This document shows positions 21,289-34,085 of a stretch of DNA of 64,000 bases, one piece after another. How positions within the stretch are numbered: the first letter of the stretch is position 1; the number at the start of each line of letters is the position of its first letter. Origin of the DNA: Bromus sterilis (Eukaryota; Streptophyta; Magnoliopsida; Poales; Poaceae); assembly GCA_950022295.1 (NCBI GenBank), contig OX465601.1:76703501-76767500 (forward strand), given 5' to 3'. The notes beneath the pieces were generated by a model. It was not told where the DNA came from and did no database searches. It worked only from the letters and a program-made list of their open reading frames with translations. The translations under genes and the position numbers were made by a program.

Positions 21289-24245
21289 GCTTATCATCTC
21301 ATCCTGCCGCCGCTGCTATGCGAGTAATTGCTCAAACCTCCATTCCTTTTTTGCCTTGAGTAGAGGTGTTACATACGCTGTACAGTAAACCACAGGAGAC
21401 AAAGAAACTTAAGGAAATCTCGACAACTCTTCCAAACTTGTTTTGGTATCTTGTGAATATCATTGAGGTCCTACTGGACGGTGAGCGTGAGTGGCTCTTG
21501 ATGCGCTCCTGTAGTGCAAATTTCTGCCAGCATAGCCTTGGTGTAAGAATTGTTTTTGGGTTACAAATCAGAACTTTGCTGGAATCTAGATATCACTTTT
21601 GCGGAGATATTTTCATGACTAATTATGACCTGTCAATTGCAGAGAAGTTGATTTACATCATGTGGTTCCTTTCCTAAGTTGCCATGTGCTCTGTGCTTCC
21701 TTTTTTTTTCCGATGAGGGTGCTATGTGCTGTTTTTTTACCCGGCGAGCGTGCCCTGTGCTGTTGCAGGCTGGAGAATGTTGGTGAAAGACTGACTACTC
21801 TAGGAGTGGTATTTTCAAATTACCAACATCTTCTTGCCCCATCTGAGTCTGCATTTTGGAATGTGCGACTCGTGTTGCAAGCATATTATGGAAATGCTTT
21901 TCAGTCGAGGGGCGCACCTAAATATTCATTTGGTGTTTGGTGAAGGATGTTTTTCAGTTGCAACAGAATATTCATTTTGTTTCTATGGGCGGCGATCGCC
22001 TTTAGCGGCTAGATTTGAACGACTTAAACAAAAGCTGACTGAAAACCAAAAAAACGACGGCCAATGGAGAAGGCCTACCCACCTCTGCTCCAACTGTGCT
22101 AGGAGGATCGATGTTGATATCTTCATCATTCAATTAACAATTCCCTAGGTTAGGTGCCGCATTCCTTTCCCTCAAACACGTCCCGTCTCGAGCTCAAACC
22201 ACACATGATCACTCCCCTCAGAGCCACATAATAGGTGAGCAAAGGAACCAAGTGGACCGTTTGTGAATCTTTTCACTGCCAAGCAAGAAAACTCATGCAA
22301 TGATGCCAGCAAGAAACACACCAATCAGATCATTTTCTTTCAGCGAATGAGCTCGTCTCTTCAGCAACTGTCTGTACGCTGGAGCTGGAGGTTTCTCATC
22401 AGAGGCTTATCAATGATTTGTCATTTGCCTGTACTGCTTAGCAAGCACCGAGGGACACCAAGAGGTGGAGGGGCATCAAATATGTACCTCCTCTGGTACT
22501 CTGAAAGACTTGATTATCAGTGTTCACCAATGTGCAAGAGGCTAGTCGTAGGGCCTAATCGCGCATTAGGTGCCATTGATCGATGCCTCTATTGCTTTTA
22601 ACATTCTTGCCTAATGAGGCTAAAACGGAGGGCTGCTACTTCCTTAACCCATTGCCCATTGTCCAATCACAGTGCCGATCGTTGGAAATGGCCCTTTATT
22701 ATCAGTGCGAAAGCGTCCGGCTTGTCTCCTCCACTGTCCATACTCTGAACCCAAAGGATGTGTTGCTGTTGGAGCAAGGCACAGTTGAATGAGGAATCGT
22801 ACCATGCATACAGCCATGTCTCCTGCATCATTGGGCCGTATGTTTTGTTCGTATCTGTGCGTGAACACACTTAACGTTACCTACCAAACGGGCCTGGACC
22901 ATACCACTCCCCACTGTACCAGTTTACTGGCTGCTCTGAAGTCTTAAGCTGCATAGGAAACATCCTTCTCGATCAGTTAGTTAGCTCCCCTGTCAGTTTG
23001 CCCAGCACTCACCGATTCTGTGCACATATGGAAAATATGCCAGGCCTGCTTCATCTGCCATTTCCCCATTTTTTATTCTATTATTGTGTATATGTAGCTC
23101 TATGATTGAATTTGCTTTCACTAGCTTGGCCTTCGTTTGTCCCCTCAAAAGGAATAAAGGTATTGGAATGTGAAGCATGCTTGGTCTCTACTGTTTTCAC
23201 CACTTCGATCTCAATCTGTCCTACATACAGAATAAAAAGCACTAGTGAAATGCATGCTACCACCTTCACGTTGCATATAGATATATTATGCATGCAGAGC
23301 ATGCATGATTAGACGACTAGCTACTAGGTTTGTTACGGCAAATTAAAGGGAAAGTATTAGATGCTTACGATTAATTGCTTTCTCTCTTTACCAAAGGGGA
23401 AAAGCAGGATTAGATGATTGAGGAGATGCATCTTTCAGTAGGATGAAAAGCAAATGCATGCAACACGATGGTGAGCTACTAGCTAGGACGAACAGTTAGT
23501 TAAGCTCGATCTGGGTGCCAGTGGCTTGGTAGGTCACTGTTTGTGCTGCCACTTCCATGCATGGATCATGGATGTGAAGTGAAACGGCAAGAAAAGAGAC
23601 TAAAGGGCAGTGACAAAACATCTTGTCTCCATTGTTAATTGGGACAATTTCATAGTGTTGCTCACAGACAAAGGGCTGACCAATCCCTAACGATAAATGT
23701 CAGCATCACAGAAATATAAGATACTATTTGCAATGTGCCCTCAATCATAACCTTGCAAGATTAACATATTCATCAGACTTACATCATCAAGATGAACAAA
23801 TTAGGCCAAACACCTTGAGTATAAATAATGAAGTTACTAGCTGTTGATCATTGTTGTCGGGGGGTATTCAGTCTAATTTATGCATCAGTCGTTCAACTTT
23901 TTCGATGAATTCTAGTTATATTCGCAATGCAGATATTTCGTTGAAAAGAAAGATCTTGCAAGCAACCGATACATTTATAGTAGCTTTCAACTCCCGTTGC
24001 AAAATAATAGCAGAGTCTGCATTAGTTATTGGCCGCTGTACTCTTTTCCGATTCTGAAAACCGCATTCAAATAGTAGCAGATTGCGATGAGATGTCAGCT
24101 TAATTGATGTGTAGTAGTAGAATGGTCCATACCCTGCATAGCATGCAGCGGTTTATAATCAACTAACCGCCTATCTACCACCACATAAAATGGACACTAG
24201 TACTACCAATCAACTAACGCTATCTGTTTTAATTGCTGCGTAGTA
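21289..24245. other. 3' flank of the SMPD4-like gene, no further gene seen
   Basis: The first several hundred bases should include the 3' untranslated region. The rest has no frame with recognisable protein similarity and only short open frames with scattered stops. Base composition is even and I found no terminal repeats of a large element. Confidence 0.5.
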
Positions 24246-24326
24246 CTCCCTCCGTAAAGAAATATAAGAGTGTTTAGATTACTACTTTAGTAATCTAAAC
24301 ACTCTTATATTTCTTTACGGAGGGAG
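24246..24326. mobile_element. Stowaway MITE, 81 bases, perfect hairpin
   Basis: Two 38-base arms starting CTCCCTCCGTAAAGAAATAT are exact inverted complements around a five-base centre (ACTTT). TA dinucleotides on both sides (24244-24245 and 24327-24328) are the expected target duplication. It belongs to the Tc1/Mariner-mobilised Stowaway group common near grass genes. Confidence 0.9.
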
Positions 24327-25430
24327 TACGTACTAAATACATAAATATATGAATATGATGCGTTGCGTCGATCTCTCACGCACATAATGTGACTTGTTTG
24401 GTCGGTCGATAATCTGAGAGCAATGGCCTACCAACACAATCTAGCCTCCAGCTAAGCTCTTCTTCTTTATACGTGTAGTCTACTTTATGGCCTGTGAATT
24501 GCATTATTTCACTTGTTTGGTAGATTACTCAAAATCAAAGACTGATTAAACGCAGCCCATACATTTCAGTAACTTGTTTGCAGCTGATATTTCGGAGAGG
24601 GATGAGATAAACATTTGTAGTTACATTTGTACATGCATCCATGGATGAAGGATGCATGACTACTTATGACAATCATGCATGAGCCTCTTTTTTGCACAGT
24701 GTACTTTGGCCTGGTTCATAATTTGCATTTGTTGGTTGTGCTGCATGGTAGCGGCAATGTCTATCTTGTTGTCTTGCACATGAATCCGTTTGCAGGACCA
24801 GCAGCTGTTCTCTCATGATGCGCTGTTGGCAGTTGCAATATTGCTTGGCCGTCCGTCGTCTACTGCAAATATCGTACGGATGGTTGGTGGCATAGCCCTG
24901 CTTAGGTGCCCTCTAGGCAGGGGAAACTAACTATATAAGGAAAGGTAGGGTATATGTACGTGTGGTGCATGTGTACATGTATGTATGGTCTCCCTCGTGT
25001 TTTTAATCATCTTTTTATTTGTTTATTTCTCGGTAGGTACCCGGCACAGTTCAGGTATGCATCGTGGTCATCCATGTACTGTGCCTAGACAGTAGGCATG
25101 TACCCTGGATAGACGAAAGGTGAAACGCTTTTTGTAGAAATGGGCTGACCAAATTAACTCACCTCTGCAGTTGCGTCAAGTGTCGATCTTACTGAAGGTT
25201 AAGAGCATCTCCTTCGTAAAAAAAAAACATCTCCAGCCCCTCCCTCGAATTGATTCGAAATTGACTTCGGCAAACCTAGCGCGCTAGGGGTCGCCCGAGG
25301 GCGCCGAGCGAAAAAGATTGGCGCGAAAAGAACTCCCCCAAGAGACCAAATTAACTCACCTTGGTCCTGCGCTAGCCTGCCTCTCCTGGCTCTATGTCTA
25401 AGTATCAATCTTTTCGACGGTTAAGTGGTA
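24327..25430. other. Intergenic DNA between two MITEs
   Basis: No gene, RNA or long repeat recognised. A GC-rich patch at 25240-25330 has codon-like texture but is short and belongs to no frame I recognise. Confidence 0.45.
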
Positions 25431-25494
25431 CTCCCTCCGATCATTAATAATATCATTTATCTAATGAATGATATTTATTACGAATCGAAGGGAG
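25431..25494. mobile_element. Stowaway-type MITE, 64 bases, imperfect hairpin
   Basis: Starts CTCCCTCCGAT and ends ATCGAAGGGAG, with AT-rich arms that pair imperfectly. TA duplications flank it at 25429-25430 and 25495-25496. Confidence 0.75.
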
Positions 25495-26092
25495 TACAAA
25501 AGTTATCGGCTCTGCTTGCAAAGTCTTCTCTCAGCGCGGTGGCATCTGGTTATTTTTGTCCATGAATGGAAACGAATGTGACATCTTCTAGGGCGTTATG
25601 TTTTTGCAGTTTGCTTGTGTGATCGCTCTCTAGATTCGTAATCGATCACCATGAAGACGAAAATGAAAAGAAGTGGAAATAAAGCGAGCGTAGCCACAGT
25701 TGCTAAGCCTATATAATCTAGAGGGAAATTAAACTCTTGGACGTGTCATGGGCAGCAACGACTTGACGTTCCCAGTTGGGTGTGATGTTCTTTTCTACAG
25801 CCAGCTGCTACAGACAAACGATCAAGTAAACAAAATGCACTCATCAATAATTTAGCGCCTAGCTAGCCTTAGCTTTGAAACGTAATGTAATTTGCATGTA
25901 CAATGAGTAATAACCACACAAATGTTACTGTAGTTTTTTTAATTATTTTCGCTAATACGCAAGAATTGTATATCATCATTTCATTGATAGGTAGGGAGAA
26001 GGAGAGAGAGGCGGCATGTCAAGGCAGAAAAGATGTCGAGAATGCCGGACCAACGGGAATGGGTTGCTCAGCCCTATAAAGAAATAAAGTCA

Positions 26093-26155
26093 CTACAAGA
26101 TGATGGCGTGTAGTCCTCGGACACCCACTCGAGCCCAGGTCATGGCCTCCTTGAT
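26093..26155 (-). pseudogene. LINE ORF2, last 20 codons and stop
   Basis: Reads EAMTWARVGVRGLHAIIL and stops at 26095-26093, the usual form of a LINE C-terminus (WA..G..GL). It continues the frame interrupted at 30336 by the solo LTR. Further left is the 3' untranslated tail. Confidence 0.75.
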
Positions 26156-29100
26156 TGTAACACACCGGGTGTTACACTACAGTAATTATCTTGTGCTAAT
26201 GCCAAGTCACCTTGATTAACATGTGATGATCACTTCGATCAAAGCTTGTTCAAATTCCAACAAAATAAAAATTCCAGATACAAGTGGAAATAAAACTTAA
26301 TCCAAAAATATTGCAACCACTTTTGTAAGATGCCAAATATTTCGTGGACCATGTCCATATGGGTATGGGAATTTATTAAGCTATAAAATAAATCAAACAA
26401 TTCAAACATTAGCAAAACAGTGACATTTAATACCTTTATAATAAAACAAAAATGCAAAAGAATTTATAAAACTCCAAATCTTTTTGTGGCACTTAAGTAG
26501 GGTGCATCAATAATATTGGAGCAACTTTCATGTTTAGAAAAAATGCCTAAGACATTTAAATAATTGCCAACAGAAAGAATAAAAGAACTGGGGCAGTCTT
26601 ATAATGTGTAACAACAATATTGGGACTGTTTCCTTATTTTATAAAAATTCAATGCTAGCTAAATTAATTGGATCAGTAAATATCAGAGGGTGGAAAAACT
26701 AGAAATGAAAAAAAAGTTATTCCCCGCCTAGGGCGAGGCCCGCCCCGGGCCCAGCCCACTCCCCCTCTCCCCTGTCTTCCACACTGCTCCACCGACCGGT
26801 CGGCCATGGCGTGCGCACAGTGCGCGTCGCGGCCGCTACAGGACCCGTAGGGGATAAGGGTGGATCATGTGCTGCCGTGGCTAGCCAAAAGATCTCCCCC
26901 CACTCCCTTCTCCCTCGCTTCGTTCTGGAGACCGACGGAGTGCGGCCGTGGGCGCGTCGGTGACTCTGGCGCGGCCACCCTCCTCCCCAGACCATGCGAG
27001 CACGTCCAGGAGCTTCGCCATGCTCCTGCAGGTCGCCCCCCGCGCGTTGATTCGAGCCGGGACGTTACCCTTCGCCGGAATCTGCCGCCGCCTTCCGCCA
27101 CAGCCGTCGCTCCCCGCCGGAAGTTCCCACCACCATCCGCTGCCCCGCGCCACCAGACCACGTCAACGAGCTCCGTGGTGAGCTCTCGCGCCAATTCCCC
27201 TCTCCCCTTCGTTGTTTTAGCCACCGCAGCCGCCTCCCTATGCTAACCCGACGCCACCGTCCACCATGGCCGGTCCGAGCCGTGGTCGCGCCTGACCTCA
27301 TGCTCGGTCGCGCCTTGAGCAACCTTGGCGCGTGGCTGCGCCCCGCTGAGAACCTGCCCGGCCGCCCTCGCACCCCCCCTCTCCGGCAGCCGCCCCGGCC
27401 ACCGCAGGCTGCCGCCCAATGGCTCACCGCCAGCGAGGACGTGGGTGGTTAACCCATGGGATTAACCAACCCCTCCCCCCTGAGCCTTTGACGTGTGGGC
27501 CCGGCCCACCCCTTAATTAAGTTATCAAATTAAGTTAAAACAGAGAATAACCCCCCCCCCCCAGTGTATGACACCTGGGCCCCACCCCACTTTTTAATTA
27601 AATAAAATGTCTTAGATTAATCCAGAGACTTACATGTGGGACCCTTCTCTAACTAATCCTTGTTTAGTTAAATTAATCACTATTAATTTGAATCTGTGTA
27701 TGACATGTGGGCCACCCTACTGATTTATTAAATAAAATTGTTTTATTATAAAGGTGAGGCTGACATGTGGGACCCACTGGTCAGTTGACCAGTCAACCTT
27801 ACGGGTGGGTTCCCTCTGTCAGGTTTGACCAGTCAAAGATCTGTTGTGGATAATGTTGAATTATTAATAAAAATAAATCTAGAAATTGATTTAAAATTGA
27901 ATTAAACTTTGAAATTGAATATCTTTTAAACCGTAAGTCAGATTAAAAAACTTTATACATCAAAATTGATCAAAAAAAATATAACGAGTACAGATACGCT
28001 ACCCATACCCCCACCACACCCCTCTAACTTACCGAACACGAGACATTCCCCCTCCGGTTGCACTGTCCGGTAATCGCCCGGAGCCGGTAAAATTGTCGGT
28101 TGAATTCTCGTTTCGTCTGCAACGTGTAGCACCACATTAGCTCACCCCTAACACTGCGTTTGCCATGTCTTGTATTTGTAATGCTATTATTGCCGTGTAT
28201 TTATTGTTTCTTCCCCCTCTCTTATTGTTCGGTAGTCCTACGACCGCTGCCGATGCCCCTGTGATCGACTACTACGTCGACGACCGTACCCCTCCCGCGA
28301 GCTTCCAGGCAAGCAGAGCCATTCTCTTTCCCAGATACCACCTATCTTTTTCGTACATTTCTTGCACTAGGCATGGTTATTGCTGCTTCTACGTTACAAT
28401 CATATTCAATTGCATAGCCTGTCATTGTCGCCCCTTGATGTACCTTCCTTTATCATATGCTGCCTATAATTATATATATATATATATCTTATTCAGCAGT
28501 GAGCCCTACGCTTTGTTAGTCAACTAGGGTTAGATAGTGGGTCGTGATCACTCTGGGGAGTAAACACGGATACAATATATATAACTGCACATGTACGGTA
28601 CAATGCAGACACCACCTAAGGTCCCTAGCTCGGCTCTGCCGAGCCACATCAAGTGGAGCTACCAAGGATTAATCATCGTACTCCGCTCGTTGCTGACTCC
28701 GTATAGCCGCCCTAGGGTCCTGAGCCCCGGTTGTCCTTAAGGTAAGAAGTCGGGCGACCCAATGGTGCCCGCGAGCGGTATTGCGTCGGGAACGACAGGG
28801 AGGGTACGACCGACGTTACTGGCGTGCTTGGCCCCTGCTCGTATCTCGTGAGAGTTACCAAACCACGAAAAGTCGAGCTCTACCAAGAGCACACGCGAGA
28901 CAAGGTAAGGAGACGGTTCACCTTGTTGGTAACTGCGTGCTTTGACAGGATGACAAGGCAGGCCCCGACGTTACTGGTGGTCCTTGTTGCTGTTCGTTGT
29001 CCGTTGTGTTGTTAGTCAGACAGCGATAACGGTTGCCTGCGAGATAATAATAAAATACTAAATGGTTCGGCGGATGACTTGAGAGACCCGTTGGTCTGTA

Positions 29101-30335
29101 CGAACTACCTTCACGTGGGATAAGGAGCTATGGGCTCCCCTGCGTCGTAGTTTGTCCGAAAGCTCTTCAGACGTCAGCAGTACCACGGGCTGATTGCCGG
29201 GAAGCGGTCTTGTCTTCTTTGCTGCAGCAGGTGTTTTTGGATTTTCTTTTGCTTCATCGGCCAGTCTCGTATCGTTCAGGAGCGAGGAAGGGTGAGGGAC
29301 CTAGACCCCTGAGCGCATAGGATATAGTCCGGCGGATGGCCTCTCCGCTGAGTCTAGGATGGGCTGCGCCGTGTCGGATAGCTTTGGTGGAGCGTTCCCT
29401 AACAAGGTTCCCGCCACCCTGGAGATCCGAGCGTGCAGGCTGAACAATAGTGCACACCTGCAGGAAGTTTAATCTATTTGAATAGCCGTGTCCATGGTAA
29501 CAGGACGCTTTATGCTGAAGCTGGATCTTACCACTACAAACTACTACTATTAAACTGTATGGTTCCGGGTTTTCTTCCTCGCAGGGAAGTCGAGGAGGGG
29601 AACTCGGAGGCATTATTATTAATAATTATTACAACTTACTATTATACAATGTTGCATCAACTTCTGCTTCATTGTTACTTTGTGCTTTATATGAACTATT
29701 GGCTGTTCTCATCTTGTGCTGCAAGACTCGCTAGAAGATGTTAGTCTTCGATAGGCCTAGTTTCTTATCCTTATTCTGATTTCTACCTTGCAGTCCACTA
29801 TATACAGCCTCCCCTTTCCATTTGATACAAATGCATAAATGCTTAGTAGTGGACGTAAGACTCGCGGGTATGCTAGATACTCACCCTTGCTTTATTTCCC
29901 CCTTTTTGTTTTGCCTGATCGACCGCTGCAGTCGTCGTTGGAGCCTTGGAGTCCAGGAGCAGGAGATCCCCGATGCTGACCAACGCAACGTGAAGATGCC
30001 CGATGCCTTCTACGACGTCGAGTTCCCCGTTGACCAGGAGTAGTTTGGAGGTTCCCAGGTAGGAGGCCTCGCCTTTTCGATCTGTTTTTATTTGTGCTAG
30101 CCTTCTTATGGAAACCTTGTATTCTTGTGTCTGTACTCAGATACTATTGCTTCCGCTAACTTTGTGCTCTCGAGCTTTTGTATTCGAGCCCTCGTGGCCC
30201 CTGGCTTGTTTTAAACAACTTGTATTATTTTATTTATAGAGTTGTGTTGTGATATCTTACCGTGAGTCCCTGACCTCGATCGTGTACCTTGCGTGTATGA
30301 TTACTGTACACGGTCTGATTTTGGGGGCGTCATAT
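26156..30335 (+). mobile_element. Solo LTR of a long-LTR Gypsy element (4180 bases)
   Basis: Begins TGTAACACACCGGGTGTTAC and ends GGGGGCGTCATA. The last two bases were probably CA, giving the standard TG...CA ends. TTGAT flanks both sides (26151-26155 and 30336-30340). There is no primer site, coding region or second LTR, so it is what remains after recombination between the two LTRs. It contains a GC-rich block (26720-27450) and a run of 12 C (27551-27562). The final part (gtgagtccctgac, ttgggggcgtca) matches the style of Triticeae Gypsy LTRs just before a tRNA-Met primer site. The family name is left open. Confidence 0.8.
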
Positions 30336-31800
30336 TGATGGACGCGACTAGGCGCGGGGCGGAAGGCTGGTCGCCATCGAAGACGCATCGGTTGCAGTGA
30401 AACCAGATTAACCAAGCGGTAAGGATGGCGAGCAAGGAGATCCCCTTGCGCTGACTGGAGGGGGAGCGGGAGACGATGGACGCGCACCATAGAAGTAATC
30501 CCTCGTAGCCGGCGGGAGCTCTCATGGTCGTCCTGCACCAGGCCAACAGGTCGTGCGAAATATGGCGGGAGAACGGGCAGTCATGGTTTCGGTGGCCTAA
30601 TCGCATAACATGCACCGATCATTATGCGGCAGACTGTGCCGAGAAAGGCGAGCCGAAGTCTGCCATCGATCGAGGTCGGTGAGCCAGATGAAGAGCTTCA
30701 TCCGCATGGGGGGGGCATGATCTCCAGGTAATGCGCCAGTGGGGGGAGGGGATAGAGCCAGAAATAAGGCGTTGTAGCACGAGCTGGCCGAGTAGGTCTT
30801 GGAGATGGTCCAGCGCCAGGAGAGTATGTCCGAGGCGGGGGAGAGCTGGAAGTCGCGCAACCACGTCAGATATCAAGATACCGGAGCAGTGCGGCCGGGC
30901 CGAGAGTGCCACCAATATTGTGCACCCAAGATCGACCCGCCAATCCCTCGTCAGTAGAGCATAACTTGCGACAGCGGCGCGGGATCATGGGAACGAGCAG
31001 GGGGCAATGCCCATGATGGTTTTCCCGTCAATCCAGGGATCGAACCAGAATAGGCATGTACGCCCATCGCCGATAGCCCATGACGTGGAAGCGTGGAAGA
31101 TAGCGGAGGTGTCCGGGTCGCCGAGCAGGTGGAGGTGCGCCCAAGGCATGGAAGGGTCGATTCGCTTCAACCAAAGCCATCAGACGCGCAGCGAGATCCC
31201 GGTGTGCTGAAGATCGCGAACTCCCAGGCCACCTAGCTCAAGTGGCGACACACGCGCTGCCAGTTGACCAAACCATGGCTAGTGCTGGTGTCGCGACGAT
31301 GGTGCCAAATGAATCCACGGATGATCCGGTTGATTTGTCGCAGGATCGGAGCGCATATGGCCATGGCTATGAGGATATGCGTCGACATCACGCAAAGAAC
31401 ACGACGAACAAGGGTGAGGCGCTCGTCATGCGAGAGAGAGGATCGCCAGGATGAGAGATTCTAGGCGATCTTGTCCATGCTGTGCTGGAGCGCAGAGGCC
31501 GGCATCTTTCAGATTCATAAGGGGGCAAGTATTTGACGGTGAAGCCGACCAGGGGGCAGGTGAGCTCAGACTCGACGGTGACGACATCGTCGGGCAAGCA
31601 CTAGATGGTGGTGGCCGAGCATTTCGGGAAATTGGTATATATGAATCCCCAAGGACTCGCTGGAGACGTGAATGAACCCACGGATGGCATGCAGATCCTG
31701 GTGCGAAGGGTGGAAAAAGATGACCACATCATCGGTGTACATGTAGATGCTAGAAGCAGCGTGCCGAGGAGTAAGCCGTTGCAGGACGCTGGCCCAGGAC
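30336..31800 (-). pseudogene. LINE ORF2, palm to C-terminal zinc region
   Basis: Read leftwards it starts with the catalytic box (YMYTDDVVIFFHP, codons near 31739-31728). There Thr replaces the usual Ala of YADD. It then has GDGRTCLFWFDPWIDG (near 31075), WTISKTYSASSCYNALF (near 30800) and a zf-RVT-like end (CPFSRHISHDLLAW, ILTAWLIWFHCNRCVFD). Several frameshifts break it. It is interrupted at its left end by the solo LTR. Confidence 0.8.
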
Positions 31801-32864
31801 CACTACTAGGAAAAAGCTCCCGTATCAGCAACGCGTCTTTCAAAAACATGCTGCCGGTAAGGTGGTTCCATATACGCCGACCAGAGCGCCTATAGCAGCA
31901 GCGTGTCTCGGTGAAACACACTACTGCTAATTGTCTAGTAGTACCGCGCTTTACTTCAGACGCGTTGCTACTATAGTACCCACCAGAGCACGAAATAGCA
32001 ACGGCGCCCTCCTGCGAAACACGTTGTGGCTAACTAAGTGCTAGTAGCGTGCTTGTGGGTCCCGTGCTACCGCTAGTTTTTCTTAACCCTACGGCACGAC
32101 CTCAATCTCACCCTCACACTCTCACTTCACGTCCCCTCCCTCTCCGCCGCGCCGCCACCACCCATCGCCGTCACCGTCGCCCCCTCCGCCATCCCTCCCC
32201 TCTTCGCCGTCCCCTTCCTCCCCGCCGTCCATTTCCGCCGCCATCGTCCCTTTCTGCCGCACCGTCGTCCCCTCCCTCCGCATTGTCAATGTATTTTTTT
32301 TATTTTTTCATAATTCCTATCCATTATTAAGTTATAAGATTGTTAGGTTAATATTTTTAGGTAAATTTTGTATTATTATATAATTCCTATCTATTGTTAG
32401 TTTATAAGAGTTTATAATTAGATTTCTAGCTTGCAGGAAATTAAATAAAATGAAATAAAAAATATAAAGAAGTAGAGAAAAATATCAAGTAGAAGAAAGA
32501 AGTAGGAGGTGGAGAAGAAGGAGGAGAAGAAGAGAAACAATATTTGTTGTTATTAGGGTTAAAAATGAATTAGGGAGAATTAAGGAGTAGAGAAAAAAGT
32601 TTTATTCTTGCACCATTTAATTTTTCCAGGGAACCACTACGAGTGCCTATGTTTTTTCGGAATGGCGATTCATTTCCGTTCCGGTAAATTTCAGGCGTTC
32701 GATATGTCCAATTCTTTACAAATGTCATGATGAAATTTTCCGTGGATTTCGGCAAGACTTGTGATAAAAAAGTAAGACATATCGAGTGCATGAGATTTGT
32801 CGAAACGGGAATTAAACGATGTTCCGACATCAAATTATTTTTCATCATTACTTTTCTCCTTTCT

Positions 32865-33010
32865 TAGAATGTCGATGATTAAACTATATTGGGGTACTAT
32901 GTGACATCAGGGACGGGAACAGTGATCCTTGTGATATGTACAACTACCAAACTTGTGCATCCTACTTGGGTCGCTGTCTTTCCATTCCCGAAATCTCTTA
33001 TTTGTCCAAT
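32865..33010 (+). repeat. Internal CACTA repeat, copy 1
   Basis: Opens GAATGTCGATGATTAAAC and later has TGTGACATCAGGGACGGGA. It has a degenerate inverted repeat at 32936-32960 (left arm ATGTACAACT, right arm ACTTGTGCAT). Confidence 0.7.
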
Positions 33011-33113
33011 GTAATTAAGTATTAGGCACTAGTTAGTGTAATATTGTTTGTTAGTTAGTATATTTTTTCGCCCATTTTAATAAAACTTTGTATTAAATAA
33101 GTTCTCGGCGACG

Positions 33114-33437
33114 ATGCCCGGCCCACATCCTCGTCTCCGACTCGGCGGCGAGCACCTGCTTGATGAGAGGCGGAATGTCTGGGATTGGGCTCTGCCGTGC
33201 TGGCACTGGGAGGTGCTACCTTCCGGGGAGCGCAACTTGGTGAGGAATCAGGGTGTCGTCGTCAACCTGGAGCTTCTTTGGTGGCTGTCGCATGGGACAC
33301 AATCGGTGCAGAGGGAGCCGACCTCCGAGGAGGTGGTACATCGTCGTGTCAGGGAGGAGGAACGACACTTCCGTCGCTATTTGATTGCGTTGGACACCAG
33401 GTTCTTCAGGGCTCTCACCCGAGCTATGCTCCTGTGA
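33114..33437 (+). CDS. Uncharacterised 107-residue frame inside the CACTA element
   Basis: ATG at 33114 (MPGPHPRLRLGGEHLLDERR) to the stop at 33435-33437. The product is rich in Arg, Leu and Trp, with ERRNVWDWALPCWHWEVLP and a basic helical stretch (RRVREEERHFRRY). I do not recognise it. The same segment is open in another frame (33185-33529), so the signal for coding is weak. It could be a transposon-internal gene or a captured exon. Copies of the internal repeat flank it. Confidence 0.35.
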   Translation: MPGPHPRLRLGGEHLLDERRNVWDWALPCWHWEVLPSGERNLVRNQGVVVNLELLWWLSHGTQSVQREPTSEEVVHRRVREEERHFRRYLIALDTRFFRALTRAMLL

Positions 33438-33647
33438 TGGTTCCTTATCTTTGGGCTGTTTACCACCCGTGGCTCAGGAACCGGGAGTCGACATCGAGTT
33501 TGATTAGGAGAGATGTAGTAGTGATCTAATTGTTGCATTAACTAGATTATTCGAGATGTATTGGTGATATTATTGTTGCATTAAATGAATTACTTGAGAT
33601 ATATTAGTGATATTATATGATAATATTATTCTTGAAATTTGTGATTA

Positions 33648-33800
33648 GAATGCCGATGATTAAAATACATTGTGGCACAATGTGACATCGGGGATAGGTC
33701 AGTTATCCTTGTAATATGCACAAGTACGGAACTTGTGCATTCTATTTAGGTCACTGGCTTCATCCCTGAAATTGCCTGTGTGTGTCAAATGTAAATATGG
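33648..33800 (+). repeat. Internal CACTA repeat, copy 2
   Basis: Opens GAATGCCGATGATTAAAATA and follows copy 1 throughout. Its inverted repeat at 33716-33740 is perfect: ATGCACAAGT and ACTTGTGCAT around ACGGA. Confidence 0.75.
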
Positions 33801-33841
33801 GGTATTTTTGTACTTCATCATTATTTTTCTACTTTTGTTTT

Positions 33842-33995
33842 AAATGCCGATGATTAAAACCGTTGTGACACCATGTGACAAGGGTTAGCCGAGTGAGCCT
33901 TGTGATATGCATAAGTACGGAACTTATGCATCTTACTTAGCTCGGTCGCTTCATTCCTGTAGTTGCTTGTGTATGTCCAATTTAAATATGAGGCA
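33842..33995 (+). repeat. Internal CACTA repeat, copy 3
   Basis: Opens AAATGCCGATGATTAAAACC. Its inverted repeat at 33907-33931 is also perfect (ATGCATAAGT and ACTTATGCAT around ACGGA), with both arms changed relative to copy 2. Confidence 0.75.
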
Positions 33996-34085
33996 CAAAT
34001 CATATTACTTTTCATGATTAATTTCTTACTTTTCATGATATGTGTGTTGACTTTGAATTAATCTTTTGAATTATGAACACAGAAA

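Noticed and set aside
26717..27452. Several long open frames in GC-rich DNA, looking like a gene
   Set aside because: They overlap in many frames on both strands, have no recognisable protein family, and lie inside a solo LTR defined by its ends and target duplication.
32049..32330. Pro- and Ser-rich frame in the CACTA element
   Set aside because: Simple CCT/CCG composition without any family; more likely an untranslated leader or chance frame.
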